Notes under the pieces: model-generated
Database searches by the model: none
Told to the model about the DNA's origin: nothing
What the model saw: the letters and a program-made list of their open reading frames with translations, nothing else
Shown here: piece after piece, positions 17,061 to 26,332 of the stretch
Layout of the letters: every line of letters starts with the position of its first letter
Numbering within the stretch: position 1 is the first letter of the stretch
Made by a program: the position numbers and the translations under genes
Assembly: GCA_913055685.1 (NCBI GenBank)
Contig: CAJXKC010000002.1
Span: 186,001-250,000 of the forward strand
From: an uncultured Flavobacteriales bacterium
GTDB lineage: Bacteria > Bacteroidota > Bacteroidia > Flavobacteriales > Schleiferiaceae
Length of the DNA stretch: 64,000 nt
Reading direction: 5' to 3'

Positions 17061-17809
17061 AGAAAAGGATTATCCCCTGTTTAGATATTAAAGAGGGTAG
17101 AACGGTAAAAGGTACCAATTTTAAAGACCTAAGGGATGCCGGTGATGCGGTGGAGTTAGCGGCACTTTATGCGGAAAAGGGAGCCGATGAACTGGTCTTT
17201 CTGGACATCAGCGCAAGCTTGGAAAATCGTTCAACTTTAATTGAGCTATGTGAACGAGTAGCAGCAGTGATTGATATTCCCTTCACCGTTGGCGGTGGAA
17301 TTGGAAGCCTTAAAGATGCGACAAGGCTTCTAGAAGCGGGTGCCGATAAGATTAGTATAAACTCGGCGGCCTTAAGACGGCCAGAATTAGTAGACGAATT
17401 AGCTCAAGAATTTGGAAAACAGTTTATCACTGTGGCGATTGACTCCAAATGGGATCAAGACCAATTCGCCGTATTTAGTCACGGTGGTACCCGACGTACG
17501 CCGAGAGAACTTAGGGAGTGGGTGCAAGAACTTGAATCGCGAGGGGCGGGTGAGATTTTGCTCACCTCCATGCAGGGCGACGGTACCAAGGAGGGATTCG
17601 ATTTGCCGATGTATAGGCAGCTTGCAGATATTCAAATACCCCTAATTGCTTCTGGTGGGGCGGGTTGCAAAGAGCATTTTCTTGAAGTCTTGCGAATGCC
17701 ACAGGTAGACGCCGCCTTAGCGGCTAGTCTATTTCATTTTAAGGAACTCGCAATAGGCGATTTAAAAAGCTATTTAAACGAAAATAAAATACCTATACGA
17801 CATGCTTGA
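17054..17809 (+). CDS. hisF: Imidazole glycerol phosphate synthase, cyclase subunit
   Basis: 251 aa TIM barrel paired with HisH. Catalytic aspartates lie in IPCLDIKEG (D11) and VAIDSKWD. Phosphate loops [10 protein letters not shown] and [12 protein letters not shown] are visible. It makes imidazole glycerol phosphate and AICAR, linking histidine and purine synthesis. Overlaps hisIE by 8 bases. Confidence 0.97.
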   Translation: MLKKRIIPCLDIKEGRTVKGTNFKDLRDAGDAVELAALYAEKGADELVFLDISASLENRSTLIELCERVAAVIDIPFTVGGGIGSLKDATRLLEAGADKISINSAALRRPELVDELAQEFGKQFITVAIDSKWDQDQFAVFSHGGTRRTPRELREWVQELESRGAGEILLTSMQGDGTKEGFDLPMYRQLADIQIPLIASGGAGCKEHFLEVLRMPQVDAALAASLFHFKELAIGDLKSYLNENKIPIRHA

Positions 17810-18398
17810 TTTTGAAAAAGGAAAGGGTTTAGTGCCAGCCATTGTCCAAGATTATCGGGATGGTCGAGTTTTGATGCTTGGCTATCTCAATGAAGAAAGT
17901 TGGGCAAAAACCTTGGCAGAAAAAAAAGTTTGCTTCTACAGTCGGTCAAAAAAACGACTTTGGACTAAAGGGGAAAGCAGCGGTAATTTTTTGCATTTAG
18001 TAGATTATAAGATCGATTGTGATCAAGACACCTTATTGCTATTGGTTGAGCCAGCTGGAAAGGTTTGCCATACTGGAACTGACACTTGTTTTGGTGAGCA
18101 GTCGAGTTTTAACTTTATTCCGCGTTTAGAGGCCATTATAGAGGACCGTATTCGCGATAAAATGGAAGGGAGTTACACCCTTGCTCTTTTAGACCAAGGT
18201 ATAAACAAAGTAGCCCAAAAAGTTGGTGAAGAAGCAGTTGAAACGGTGATTGAAGCCTTAGGTGAAGACCAAGAAGCTATGATTAACGAATCGGCAGATT
18301 TACTTTTTCACTTTACTTTATTGTTGAAAGCCAAAGGACTTTCATTTAGCCAAATTGAAAGTCGCCTGGCAGAACGACACCAAGCGGCTCAGAAATAG
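17802..18398 (+). CDS. hisIE: Bifunctional phosphoribosyl-AMP cyclohydrolase / phosphoribosyl-ATP pyrophosphatase
   Basis: 198 aa fusion. The HisI half (1-105) has LMLGYLNEESW, the FYSRSKKRLWTKGESSGN block, and metal-binding DCDQDTLLL with cysteines in VCHTGTDTCF. The HisE half has DKMEGSYTLALLDQGINKVA then KVGEEAVETVIEAL and ESADLLFHF. It does steps two and three of the pathway and closes the operon. I see no clear hairpin terminator before mdh. Confidence 0.97.
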   Translation: MLDFEKGKGLVPAIVQDYRDGRVLMLGYLNEESWAKTLAEKKVCFYSRSKKRLWTKGESSGNFLHLVDYKIDCDQDTLLLLVEPAGKVCHTGTDTCFGEQSSFNFIPRLEAIIEDRIRDKMEGSYTLALLDQGINKVAQKVGEEAVETVIEALGEDQEAMINESADLLFHFTLLLKAKGLSFSQIESRLAERHQAAQK

Positions 18399-18442
18399 AT
18401 TAAATAGTGACTGAAAATCAGGTTTAATCGCCCGCTGCTTCT

Positions 18443-18450
18443 TAATTTTG
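18443..18450 (+). promoter_or_regulatory. -7 promoter box of mdh
   Basis: TAATTTTG is an exact TAnnTTTG match 34 bases before the mdh ATG. The -33 region reads TTT rather than TTG. Confidence 0.5.
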
Positions 18451-18484
18451 CCACTAGATTTTTAAACCTCAAATCTCAAATAAT

Positions 18485-19405
18485 ATGAAAGTTACCGTAG
18501 TAGGTGCCGGAGCAGTAGGAGCTAGCTGTGCCGAATACATCGCAATTAAAAACTTTGCCTCAGAAGTTGTTTTAGTGGATATCAAAGAAGGATTTGCTGA
18601 AGGTAAAGCAATGGACTTAATGCAAACTGCCTCTTTAAATGGTTTTGATACCAAAATCGTAGGTAGCACTAATGATTACAGCAAAACAGCCAACAGCGAT
18701 GTGGCGGTAATTACTTCAGGAATTCCACGTAAACCAGGAATGACCCGTGAAGAGCTTATTAGCACCAATGCTGGTATCGTTAATACAGTAGCGGAAAACT
18801 TAATTAAGCATTCTCCAAATGTGATTATCATCGTGGTTTCTAATCCTATGGATACCATGACCTATCTAACGCATAAGGCAACTGGCTTAGCAAAGAACCG
18901 AATCATTGGTATGGGTGGTGCTCTAGATAGCGCACGTTTTAAATACCGTTTAGCCGAAGCTACCGATGCTCCTATCTCTGATATCGATGGTATGGTAATC
19001 GGCGGTCACTCGGATACCGGCATGATTCCATTAACTCGCTTAGCGACTCGCAATTCAGTGCCTGTTTCTGAATTTATTTCTGAAGAGCGTATGGCTGAGG
19101 TGAAAGAAGCTACTAAAGTTGGTGGCGCTACGCTAACTAAGCTTTTAGGAACTTCGGCTTGGTATGCCCCAGGTGCAGCAGTTTCTGCCATGGTTCACGC
19201 CATCGCCAACGATAGCCACAAAATGTTCCCATGTTCTTGTTTATTGGAAGGGGAGTATGGTCTAAACGATATCTGCATTGGCGTACCCGCTTTAATTGGT
19301 GCCAATGGTATTGAGAAAATCGTAGAGATTGATTTAAACGATACTGAAAAGCAAGAATTAGTGAATTCTGCTGAAGCAGTTCGCAAAACCAACGGTTTAC
19401 TTTAA
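18485..19405 (+). CDS. mdh: Malate dehydrogenase
   Basis: 306 aa of the LDH-like malate dehydrogenase group, reversible NAD-linked oxidation of malate in the TCA cycle. The N-terminal NAD loop is VVGAGAVGASCAEYIA, then VLVDIKEG, the mobile-loop arginines in SGIPRKPGMTREEL, VSNPMDTMTYL, and the catalytic histidine in GGHSDTGMIPL. It has its own promoter and a strong terminator, so it is a single-gene unit. Confidence 0.97.
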   Translation: MKVTVVGAGAVGASCAEYIAIKNFASEVVLVDIKEGFAEGKAMDLMQTASLNGFDTKIVGSTNDYSKTANSDVAVITSGIPRKPGMTREELISTNAGIVNTVAENLIKHSPNVIIIVVSNPMDTMTYLTHKATGLAKNRIIGMGGALDSARFKYRLAEATDAPISDIDGMVIGGHSDTGMIPLTRLATRNSVPVSEFISEERMAEVKEATKVGGATLTKLLGTSAWYAPGAAVSAMVHAIANDSHKMFPCSCLLEGEYGLNDICIGVPALIGANGIEKIVEIDLNDTEKQELVNSAEAVRKTNGLL

Positions 19406-19425
19406 TACCGATTTCAAATAATTAA

Positions 19426-19456
19426 AAAAGGGTCGCTTTAAGCGGCCCTTTTGTGT
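19426..19456 (+). terminator. Intrinsic terminator after mdh
   Basis: AAAAGGGTCGCT / AGCGGCCCTTTT inverted repeat with a TTA loop (one G-U pair) followed by TTTTGTGTTTT, 20 bases after the mdh stop. Confidence 0.88.
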
Positions 19457-19487
19457 TTTAGGACACATTAAGGCAGATTTGAAGGAC

Positions 19488-19495
19488 TAAATTTG
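19488..19495 (+). promoter_or_regulatory. -7 box of the 19500 gene, predicting a leaderless mRNA
   Basis: TAAATTTG matches TAnnTTTG exactly and ends 4 bases before the ATG at 19500. The expected -33 region has TTA rather than TTG. Confidence 0.5.
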
Positions 19496-19499
19496 CAAG

Positions 19500-20114
19500 A
19501 TGGAAAACTTGGTTTCACATTGGAATAAAGCTTTTGAAGCACCCTTAGAAAGCTTGGGTTGGTATGAAGCCGATCCCCAGCCTGCTTGGGATTTAGTTCA
19601 AAACTACGCCGATAAACAATCGTCTATTCACCTTGCGGGAGCGGGTCGCTCCATTTTAGTTCATAAACTCTGGGAAACGGGTTTTCATAACTTATTGTTA
19701 AGTGATTTAAGTTCTAAGGCCTTAGATCTCTTGAAAAAGGATAATCCAGAAATACCCACTGCCTTTTTTTGGCAAACTGATCTTTCTCGCCTTTGGGAAG
19801 CCCAAGATGCAGAAAAATTTGACTTGTGGCTAGATCGTGCCGTTCTACACTTCTTAATCAAAGAGGAACAAAGGCTAAATTACTTCAGTAATTTGAAGAA
19901 TTCTTTGAAGCCCCAAGGGCGGGTGATATTAGGACAATTTGCCTTGGACGGCGCTAAAAAGTGCTGCGGACTTGATATTTACCCTTATGACACCGAACTC
20001 TATCAGGCCTATTTGGGCAGTGACTTTAAGCTTCTAGAAGAATTGCCATACACTTATTTTAACCCCAAAGGCGATCCCAGGCCTTATGCTTATGCGGTTT
20101 TTGAAAAGTCTTAA
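19500..20114 (+). CDS. Class I SAM-dependent methyltransferase
   Basis: 204 aa. A seven-stranded Rossmann methyltransferase with motif I in IHLAGAGRSILVHKL, an acidic motif II in LLLSDLSSKAL, FDLWLDRAVLHFL, and a post-motif LKPQGRVILGQFA. These resemble the thiopurine/thiol methyltransferase-like group, but the substrate cannot be told. The gene stands alone behind its own promoter and its stop codon overlaps that of the convergent amylase gene. Confidence 0.8.
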   Translation: MENLVSHWNKAFEAPLESLGWYEADPQPAWDLVQNYADKQSSIHLAGAGRSILVHKLWETGFHNLLLSDLSSKALDLLKKDNPEIPTAFFWQTDLSRLWEAQDAEKFDLWLDRAVLHFLIKEEQRLNYFSNLKNSLKPQGRVILGQFALDGAKKCCGLDIYPYDTELYQAYLGSDFKLLEELPYTYFNPKGDPRPYAYAVFEKS

Positions 20115-21952
20115 GCTTCCCGTAATAGGATTATCGCCGATTTCGACTTAAGGTCTATGGTTATTTTTTGGGCTTTCGCCTGATAGGTACCGCGGCTGTC
20201 TTGGGCTCCCCATAAAACCTTGTAGCGGCCGCCATGCACCGCTAATTCTATTTCTGCTTGTTTATCGGAATTATTAAATAGAACCACTAATTCTTCACTA
20301 GTATCCATGCGCCGAAAGGCGAAAAGGTCTTTCTCGTCTTCCGCAAGAATGACTTCATAATCACCGGTCCTTAATGCGGGGTGACTTCTTCGTATCTGAA
20401 TAATAGCTTGGTAATCATTAAGTAAGGCCTTGTCCTGTTTTACCGGGTCGGCCTGCCTTCTTTTACGCTGATTAGGTAGGTAAAGCTCCGGCTCGTAGCT
20501 AATGTCGTCCCAAACCATAGGCTTTCTACAATCGGGGTCATTTGCACCCCACATGCCCACTTCATCGCCATAATAAATCATGGGTGCACCGATATAGGTA
20601 AATTGGAAAACCATGAACAAGCGCTGCAATTCTTTCTCGTATTCATTGGGCGCTCTTACTTGATAGTTTTCGTTCGATGCAGCCTGACTAGCCTTAAAAT
20701 AGGCGCCCCAATTACGGAAGTTTTCCATCCCACGGTTTACGATATGCGAAGCAATACGGTTTACATCGTGGGAGCCAAAGAGATTTTGGTTCTGATAAGC
20801 GATATAATCGGGAAAAGCATTTCGCATCCGCTCGAGCTCCGTGGCAAATTCTGAAGGACTAAGGTGGTCTTTACCTTCGGGGTTAAAGAAAAACTCGGTG
20901 CAGGTGAAACTCCAATTGTAATTCATTTCGGCATCAAATTCATCACCAGCTAAATAGGCAAGGGTCTCCTCCAAGGGGCTAACCAACTCTGCGGTTATAT
21001 AGGCCTCCGGATTAAGTGATTTAACCAAGATTCGCCATTCTTTCCAGAAATCATGATCGACACAAAAAGCAACGTCTAATCGCCAACCATCTATCCCGTA
21101 TTGCGGTCCCATACCCATTGGGTTCATCCATCGCTCCGTAGCCGCGAAGACATAATTTCGGGGACCTTCTACTAATCCCTGTTCGTCTTCTTTAAATTCG
21201 GGTAATGACTTTACGCCCCACCAACCTTGGTAGTCGAACTCATTTTCTGGCGTGGATGGGGCATCCCAGGAATTCACAATAAACCAATCTTTATAGGGAC
21301 TTTTAGCCTGGTTCTTACGCAAGTCGGCAAAAGCGAAACTATTGTAGCCCATATGGTTAAAAACTCCATCGAAGATTATTCGGATCCCGCGAGTATGCGC
21401 CTGATTGATTAATTCCAAAGCCAATTTGTCGGCCGCAGTCCAAACCCAAGTATTAGGGTCGAGGGGGTTTTCTTTGCGCATTAAATTACGGTCACCTTCA
21501 GGATCGGGACCAAAGTTTGGATCAACATGATGGTAAGACTCGCTGTCGTATTTATGCAAACTAGGCGAATCGAAAATGGGATTAAGGTAAATGGCATTTA
21601 TACCAAGCTGCTGAAGGTAGTCAAGCTCATCAATTATACCTTGTAAATCTCCGCCATACCTTCGGCGTAAAAGGTGTTTCCACAATTCTGGTTCCCCGTT
21701 TTTCTTTTCGTAGGTCTGCAATTTGTACCAGTCTGATCCCCAAGGGTGAATCTGCCAATTTTCAGGCATTTCTTGTGGGTCGGCATATTGTATATCCTTC
21801 CGTTGGGGGTCATTACTCGTATCGCCATTGCGAAAGCGTTCGGGGAATATTTGGTACCAAATGGCATCCTTAGCCCATGCCACTTCCTGAGCATTAATGG
21901 GAGGAGCTAATGTTAATAAACTAAATAAGCTAAGGAATAAGCGAGCTCTCAT
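20111..21952 (-). CDS. Secreted glycoside hydrolase family 13 alpha-amylase/neopullulanase-like enzyme
   Basis: 613 aa with a signal peptide (cleavage likely after PPINA, about 21). The GH13 catalytic barrel is complete: region I FDGVFNHMG (194-202), nucleophile D293 in DGWRLDVA, acid/base E322 in ITAELV, transition-state aspartate D396 in FGSHDVNRI. A C-terminal beta domain follows (about 530-613). The YGGDLQGIIDELDYLQQLG segment and overall order fit neopullulanase/cyclomaltodextrinase-like members, so the likely substrate is an alpha-glucan or maltodextrin outside the cytoplasm. No SusC/SusD neighbours are present, so it is not part of a standard utilisation locus. Confidence 0.9.
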   Translation of the reverse strand: MRARLFLSLFSLLTLAPPINAQEVAWAKDAIWYQIFPERFRNGDTSNDPQRKDIQYADPQEMPENWQIHPWGSDWYKLQTYEKKNGEPELWKHLLRRRYGGDLQGIIDELDYLQQLGINAIYLNPIFDSPSLHKYDSESYHHVDPNFGPDPEGDRNLMRKENPLDPNTWVWTAADKLALELINQAHTRGIRIIFDGVFNHMGYNSFAFADLRKNQAKSPYKDWFIVNSWDAPSTPENEFDYQGWWGVKSLPEFKEDEQGLVEGPRNYVFAATERWMNPMGMGPQYGIDGWRLDVAFCVDHDFWKEWRILVKSLNPEAYITAELVSPLEETLAYLAGDEFDAEMNYNWSFTCTEFFFNPEGKDHLSPSEFATELERMRNAFPDYIAYQNQNLFGSHDVNRIASHIVNRGMENFRNWGAYFKASQAASNENYQVRAPNEYEKELQRLFMVFQFTYIGAPMIYYGDEVGMWGANDPDCRKPMVWDDISYEPELYLPNQRKRRQADPVKQDKALLNDYQAIIQIRRSHPALRTGDYEVILAEDEKDLFAFRRMDTSEELVVLFNNSDKQAEIELAVHGGRYKVLWGAQDSRGTYQAKAQKITIDLKSKSAIILLREA

Positions 21953-22014
21953 ATCCAGAAATTTTGAACTAAGTTAGCGTTATTCTTAGTGAGAAATCCA
22001 AAATTCTAGTCGAT

Positions 22015-22566
22015 ATGAAAGTTTTAAAGTGGATCTTAATTAGCCTAGCGGCCATCGTACTTTTACTGTTTATTGCCTTTAAATGGATGCAATCCAATAC
22101 TAAGAAACTGTCTCCAGAGGGCTCGGTGTCTTTTAAAACCGAGCAATTTGATGTGGAGATGAATTATAGTCGCCCTTCGGTTCGCGGCCGCACTATTTTT
22201 GGTGATTTAGTTCCCTACGGCGAAGTTTGGCGAACCGGTGCAAATGAACCCACTACTTTTACCACGGACACCGACCTAAAGGTGAATGGCGAAGTTTTAC
22301 CCGCCGGCACTTACACCTTATGGACTATTCCCGGTCCGGAACAATGGCAATTCATCTTTAATTCGAAGTCCTACCCTTGGGGTGTAGGTTGGGATGGAGA
22401 AGTTATGCGTGAAGCAGATTATGACGTGCTAAGCACTACGGTGTATCGCGAGGCTACACCTAATATTATTGAGACCCTCAGTATTTCATTAGTGGAGATT
22501 CCTAATGGTTTTCAAATGCAATTGGCCTGGGAAAGCACCTTACTGCGGATGGATTTTACCAAATGA
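22015..22566 (+). CDS. DUF2911 membrane-anchored protein
   Basis: 183 aa. An N-terminal hydrophobic anchor (about residues 4-26) is followed by a DUF2911 domain, recognised by VEMNYSRPSVRGRTIFG, VPYGEVWRTGANEPTTF and LPAGTYTLWTIPG. The family is common in Bacteroidota and has no established function. It overlaps the OmpA-like gene by 4 bases. Confidence 0.88.
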   Translation: MKVLKWILISLAAIVLLLFIAFKWMQSNTKKLSPEGSVSFKTEQFDVEMNYSRPSVRGRTIFGDLVPYGEVWRTGANEPTTFTTDTDLKVNGEVLPAGTYTLWTIPGPEQWQFIFNSKSYPWGVGWDGEVMREADYDVLSTTVYREATPNIIETLSISLVEIPNGFQMQLAWESTLLRMDFTK

Positions 22567-23708
22567 ATTTAGGCCGTAGCTTACTACTTTTTCTATTATT
22601 TAGCCAGCCCTTGTTTCGGGGCTTAATGGCTCAGTCGGATACCACCATTCAATTTGAACTGCGTTTTGCTCTCGATTCGGACCGATTGAGCAGTGATGAA
22701 AAAGCTCGTTTAGATAGTCTTTTGGCCGTCTATCCTATTTATTTATTGGACTCCATCAAATTTTATGGGCACACAGATAGTTTGGCCGATTTGGATTACA
22801 ATCGACGTTTATCCAAACGGCGGGTGCAGGAAGTATTAAAGCAATTTGTGCTTCGTGGCTTAGATCCACTAAAGGCACGCAGTGATTATTACGGCGAAGA
22901 GCGCCCGGCTTATCGCAATAGTCCGGAGGAGCGCTTTAAAAATAGACGCGTTCAATTAATGATGTACCTCGACTTATCCCTGCTACCTAATCCGGAGCAG
23001 AAATTGAGCGAGCAAAAACTTAAGAAAGGGGATAAATTGAGGTTGGCCAATTTAAATTTCGTTGGAAACCAGGCCATACCTATGTGGCATAGCTTCGATG
23101 CCCTTCGTGAATTACTGAGGGCCATGGAGGCCAATCCCGATTTAGAAATTTCCTTGCAAGGACATGTGTGCTGTAGCAATGACTTTGAGCTTTCGGTGGC
23201 CCGAGCCCGCATGGTTTATGACTTCTTGGTAGCGGAGGGAATATCAAAAGTACGTCTAGACTACCAAGGCTTTGGCAACAAAGTTCCTTTATTCGATGAG
23301 CTTGATGAGGCATCCAGAGCTCTAAATCGAAGGGTAGAAATTGAAGTTTTAGCAAATTCTGAGGAAAGGGTAGAAGCAGAAGCGCGCCGAAGACTACAGA
23401 TAGAGGCTCCGGTAATGAATGTTCAGTTTAATTCGGGAACATCTCGTTTAAGTCCGAGTGGTGACTTTATGCTCACCTTAATTGCGGAAATGCTTAAGGA
23501 ATCGGAAGACCTTAGCTATGAATTTGTGGTCTACGACAATATTGATAATAAACGCCTTTCTGGTCAACGTGCCTCAACCTTGGAAAGAACCTTGCGTAAA
23601 AAGGGCGTAGCAGCCAAAATATTTAAGGTAAGCACAAAAGCAAATCGCCCAGGCTTGCCACGCACGGCCGATTACAACTGGATACGAATACTAATGAAAG
23701 AGAAATGA
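22563..23708 (+). CDS. Exported protein with three OmpA-C-like domains
   Basis: 381 aa with a signal peptide (about 1-24, ending LMAQ). Three successive OmpA C-terminal-like units can be seen: about 30-135 (FALDSDRLSSDEK, GHTDSLADLDYN, RRLSKRRVQEVL), about 155-260 (GHVCCSNDFELSVARARMV, LNRRVEIEV) and about 270-380 (VQFNSGTSRLSPSG, LSGQRASTLERTL). The first is the most canonical and could bind peptidoglycan; the others diverge, the third lacking the usual NRR end. There is no N-terminal barrel, so this is a soluble or wall-attached protein. Translation overlaps both neighbours by 4 bases. Confidence 0.8.
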   Translation: MNLGRSLLLFLLFSQPLFRGLMAQSDTTIQFELRFALDSDRLSSDEKARLDSLLAVYPIYLLDSIKFYGHTDSLADLDYNRRLSKRRVQEVLKQFVLRGLDPLKARSDYYGEERPAYRNSPEERFKNRRVQLMMYLDLSLLPNPEQKLSEQKLKKGDKLRLANLNFVGNQAIPMWHSFDALRELLRAMEANPDLEISLQGHVCCSNDFELSVARARMVYDFLVAEGISKVRLDYQGFGNKVPLFDELDEASRALNRRVEIEVLANSEERVEAEARRRLQIEAPVMNVQFNSGTSRLSPSGDFMLTLIAEMLKESEDLSYEFVVYDNIDNKRLSGQRASTLERTLRKKGVAAKIFKVSTKANRPGLPRTADYNWIRILMKEK

Positions 23709-24163
23709 GTGATCTATTACGTTTTTTACTATTAGATTTTCCACCCGCCTTAAAGAAAATTAAGGCTGATAGTAGCGCCCAATTTGGTGAAATGAATGTA
23801 TTTCAAATGCTTGATCATTTAAGGAAGGCATTTGATTTGAGCATTCAAGATAGGGAGGTGGACTTGATAACCCCCGAGGATAAGATTCCATTGATGCAGG
23901 CCTTTTTGGCCTCCGACAAGGAGATGCGGCCAGGGGCATCTAAGCCTCCGGTCTATGATGAACTCGCAGACCTAGACCTCGATATAGACGAATTAAAATT
24001 GGAGCTTATGAAGTCTATGGTTCGCATGTTAGCGCATTTCGATAAGCACCCAGATTTCAAAAGCATGCACCCTAATTTTGGAGAGATTAATGTTGAGCAA
24101 TGGTTGCAATTACACCATAAGCATATTCGACATCATCTACGACAGTTTGGTGCTTGGCAATAA
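23705..24163 (+). CDS. DinB/DUF1569-like four-helix protein
   Basis: 152 aa, all-helical, no signal peptide. Histidines in the pattern expected for a DinB-type metal site are seen at LDHLRKA (about 38) and in HHKHIRHHLRQFG near the C-terminus. It ends the three-gene unit with DUF2911 and the OmpA-like protein. Whether it is an enzyme (thiol transferase-like) is not evident. Confidence 0.75.
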   Translation: MSDLLRFLLLDFPPALKKIKADSSAQFGEMNVFQMLDHLRKAFDLSIQDREVDLITPEDKIPLMQAFLASDKEMRPGASKPPVYDELADLDLDIDELKLELMKSMVRMLAHFDKHPDFKSMHPNFGEINVEQWLQLHHKHIRHHLRQFGAWQ

Positions 24164-24164
24164 A

Positions 24165-24205
24165 AAAAGCCGGAGCTCATCTCAGAAGAGTGGCATCCGG
24201 CTTTT
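24165..24205. terminator. Terminator after the DinB-like gene
   Basis: AAAAGCCGGA (24165-24174) / TCCGGCTTTT (24196-24205), a perfect 10-base stem with a 21-base loop. The A-run left and T-run right let it work on both strands. Confidence 0.8.
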
Positions 24206-24229
24206 CAACCAACCAAACAAAACTATTAT

Positions 24230-24250
24230 TACGAACTAATTAGGTTCGTA
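24230..24250. repeat. Near-perfect palindrome in the intergenic region before the fasciclin gene's stop
   Basis: TACGAAC-TAATTAG-GTTCGTA, 21 bases. It may be a second hairpin for the minus-strand fasciclin transcript or a protein-binding site. Only symmetry is seen. Confidence 0.4.
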
Positions 24251-24292
24251 TGTCTATTATTCTAAACTCTAATTTCACCTGCATCGTATTAC

Positions 24293-25276
24293 TTAATTAA
24301 GTTTTAACACTTCCTTAAGAAGGTGCAGGCTTCCATTAAAACCGTAAATATTCCCACTGTGGATAGTGGCCTTTGGGAAAGGGCCCATAGCGAGATTACC
24401 GGTTCTTTTTATTTCAATATTTCCATTGATTACCTGGAAGTCCATAAAACTTCCATTAAGTAAAGTTTCTATTCGCGTACCGTCTAAGTCTTGTAGATCA
24501 TAGGCAGTTTTGATGATATGTCCCTTAAGGAGCTCAACTAATTGGTTGGCCCCATATTTTTGGAGATAGTCATTTAGATCACTACAGTTTTTATCGCGGA
24601 AATATTGCTCAAAGGCATAATCGTTGGGAGCGAAGAAAGTGAGATTATCGCTATCACTATTTAACTGAGAGGCGATGGATTTAGCCGGGCCCTGCAAAGC
24701 TTGCTGTAAGATGGAAAAGTTGTGATCGTTACTATTAACTAATTTAAAGAGGGTTGCTGGGCGCAAGCTATTATTAATAATATGCACATAACCAGCCGCT
24801 AAAGAGTGGTCCTTACTTAGTATAGATAGTCTTTGCCCATTTATCTCTACAATACTTTTCTCACGCACCAAATGGTGATGAATAGCCTTTTGCTCTGCAT
24901 TCATAGCCAAGGTTGGAATGTAGCTGGTGCGTAAGTTTTCAACTTTTGCCGCGCTAGGTACGAAGTGCGATGCTAGCCATGCGCGGTAATATTTGGTACC
25001 CATTTGCGATTTCATGCTGGTGAAGTCTGCCACTTCAAACTCGTTCAGCAAGCGGTTTAGCTCTTCATTACTTGGAGCAAAAATGCTCAAGTTTTGATAG
25101 TTCGCATTCATTTTAACTTCGCAAGCTTCCATGGCTTCTCTAAAGCGATCTAATTGTGGAAAAGCTTTTAACTGCTCTACCAAAATCTCCTCCGAACTTG
25201 CTGTAAATTGAGGCTCAGTTTCCTTATTACAGGAAAGGGCCAAAATGCTTAAAGCTATGTAGACTAATTTTCGCAT
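24293..25276 (-). CDS. Lipoprotein with two fasciclin (FAS1) domains
   Basis: 327 aa. Lipoprotein signal with lipidated C16 (ILALSCNKE). Two FAS1 repeats follow, about 28-170 (NLSIFAPSNEELNRLL, VHIINNSLRPA) and about 180-325 (NLTFFAPNDYAFEQYF, LLKGHIIKTAYDLQ). FAS1 domains act in adhesion at the cell surface. The gene diverges from the ABC ATPase at 25329, only about 50 bases between the two starts. Confidence 0.88.
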   Translation of the reverse strand: MRKLVYIALSILALSCNKETEPQFTASSEEILVEQLKAFPQLDRFREAMEACEVKMNANYQNLSIFAPSNEELNRLLNEFEVADFTSMKSQMGTKYYRAWLASHFVPSAAKVENLRTSYIPTLAMNAEQKAIHHHLVREKSIVEINGQRLSILSKDHSLAAGYVHIINNSLRPATLFKLVNSNDHNFSILQQALQGPAKSIASQLNSDSDNLTFFAPNDYAFEQYFRDKNCSDLNDYLQKYGANQLVELLKGHIIKTAYDLQDLDGTRIETLLNGSFMDFQVINGNIEIKRTGNLAMGPFPKATIHSGNIYGFNGSLHLLKEVLKLN

Positions 25277-25328
25277 ATCCTTTCTATAATTGGAAACGAA
25301 AGGATTAACGCAAAGGTTTGGTATTCAG

Positions 25329-26288
25329 ATGAAAAAAAGTGAGCTACTTCGAATAAAGTCATTAAGCTATGCCTATGACGAGAAGCCCGCAGTTTCTAAG
25401 CTAAATTTAAAATTATTTTATGGGGAGAAACTGGGTATTGTTGGCGCTTCTGGATCGGGTAAGTCAACTTTACTGAAACTAATAGCCGCTCGCTTGCAAG
25501 CCTTTGAAGGTCAAATTCTTTTTGAGGGAGTGGATATCGTGGAAACGCGTAATGACCGAGTTCCAGGGCATCCAGATATAGCTCTTATGAGTCAGGATTT
25601 TGAGCTAGTCCCCGATTTAAGTATTGAAGAAAACATTGCTCGCAGTGGTCGTCATTTGAGTCCGACTGCCTTAAAGCGCTATTTAGGGAAAGTAAAGCGG
25701 GCCTTTCACCTGCAATCGATAAAACATCAAAAGGTAAGGGACTTATCGGGAGGTCAGAAACAACGAACTGCTTTAGCTTGCGCCTTAATTTCCCAGGCTC
25801 AATTGCTTTTATTGGATGAACCTTTTAGTCAGCTTGACTACCAATTAAAGCAGGACATGTTAGAGTTTCTCCGCTTGGAGTCTTCGGGGAAATCCATAAT
25901 AATGGTAGGACATGAACCTACGGATTTAATGCGTTTCTGCGATCGAATAGCGGTATTAGATAAGGGCAAGCTTATTTCGGTGGATGATATTCAGGGTATT
26001 TTTCATTATCCCAAAAACCGTAAAGTTGCAGAGATGACCGGTATGGTGAATGTCTTGGATGAAAAGACGCGAAGCCAATTAAACTTCAAGGAAAGCATAT
26101 TTAGGCCCAGTCATGTTTTTTTAAAGAACAAAGGGGACTGGAGTTTGGAACGAATCGAATACCATGCATTCGGACGACTAGCCTTGATGCGTTTTAAGGA
26201 AACCGATATTAGGCTTTGGGCTCAGCTTGCCTCCGATCGAAGCTATAAAGAGGGGGGCACTTGGTCTTTGGAAATAAAAAAACCCTGA
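25329..26288 (+). CDS. ABC transporter ATP-binding protein without a neighbouring permease
   Basis: 319 aa from the ATG at 25329 (MKKSELLRIKSL); an in-frame upstream start at 25290 would overlap the divergent promoter. Walker A GASGSGKST (39-47), signature LSGGQKQR (139-146), Walker B LLLDEP (160-165) and the switch histidine in VGHEP are all intact, so it should hydrolyse ATP. The region after about 235 resembles the small C-terminal regulatory domain of PotA/CysA-type importers. No permease or binding protein gene is adjacent, so its partner is elsewhere. Confidence 0.88.
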   Translation: MKKSELLRIKSLSYAYDEKPAVSKLNLKLFYGEKLGIVGASGSGKSTLLKLIAARLQAFEGQILFEGVDIVETRNDRVPGHPDIALMSQDFELVPDLSIEENIARSGRHLSPTALKRYLGKVKRAFHLQSIKHQKVRDLSGGQKQRTALACALISQAQLLLLDEPFSQLDYQLKQDMLEFLRLESSGKSIIMVGHEPTDLMRFCDRIAVLDKGKLISVDDIQGIFHYPKNRKVAEMTGMVNVLDEKTRSQLNFKESIFRPSHVFLKNKGDWSLERIEYHAFGRLALMRFKETDIRLWAQLASDRSYKEGGTWSLEIKKP

Positions 26289-26308
26289 CACTCACGAGGA
26301 GGTCAGGG
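26276..26308 (-). terminator. Terminator of the thrS-infC-rpmI-rplT operon
   Basis: CCCTGAC (26283-26289) / GTCAGGG (26302-26308) hairpin. Read on the minus strand it is followed by seven T, so it serves rplT; the plus side has no T-run for the ABC gene. Confidence 0.8.
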
Positions 26309-26332
26309 CTAAGAGTCAAAAATCTTGAATTA

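Noticed and set aside
20111-21952. Starch-utilisation (Sus-like) locus around the amylase
   Set aside because: No SusC/SusD pair, regulator or other glycan gene adjoins it.
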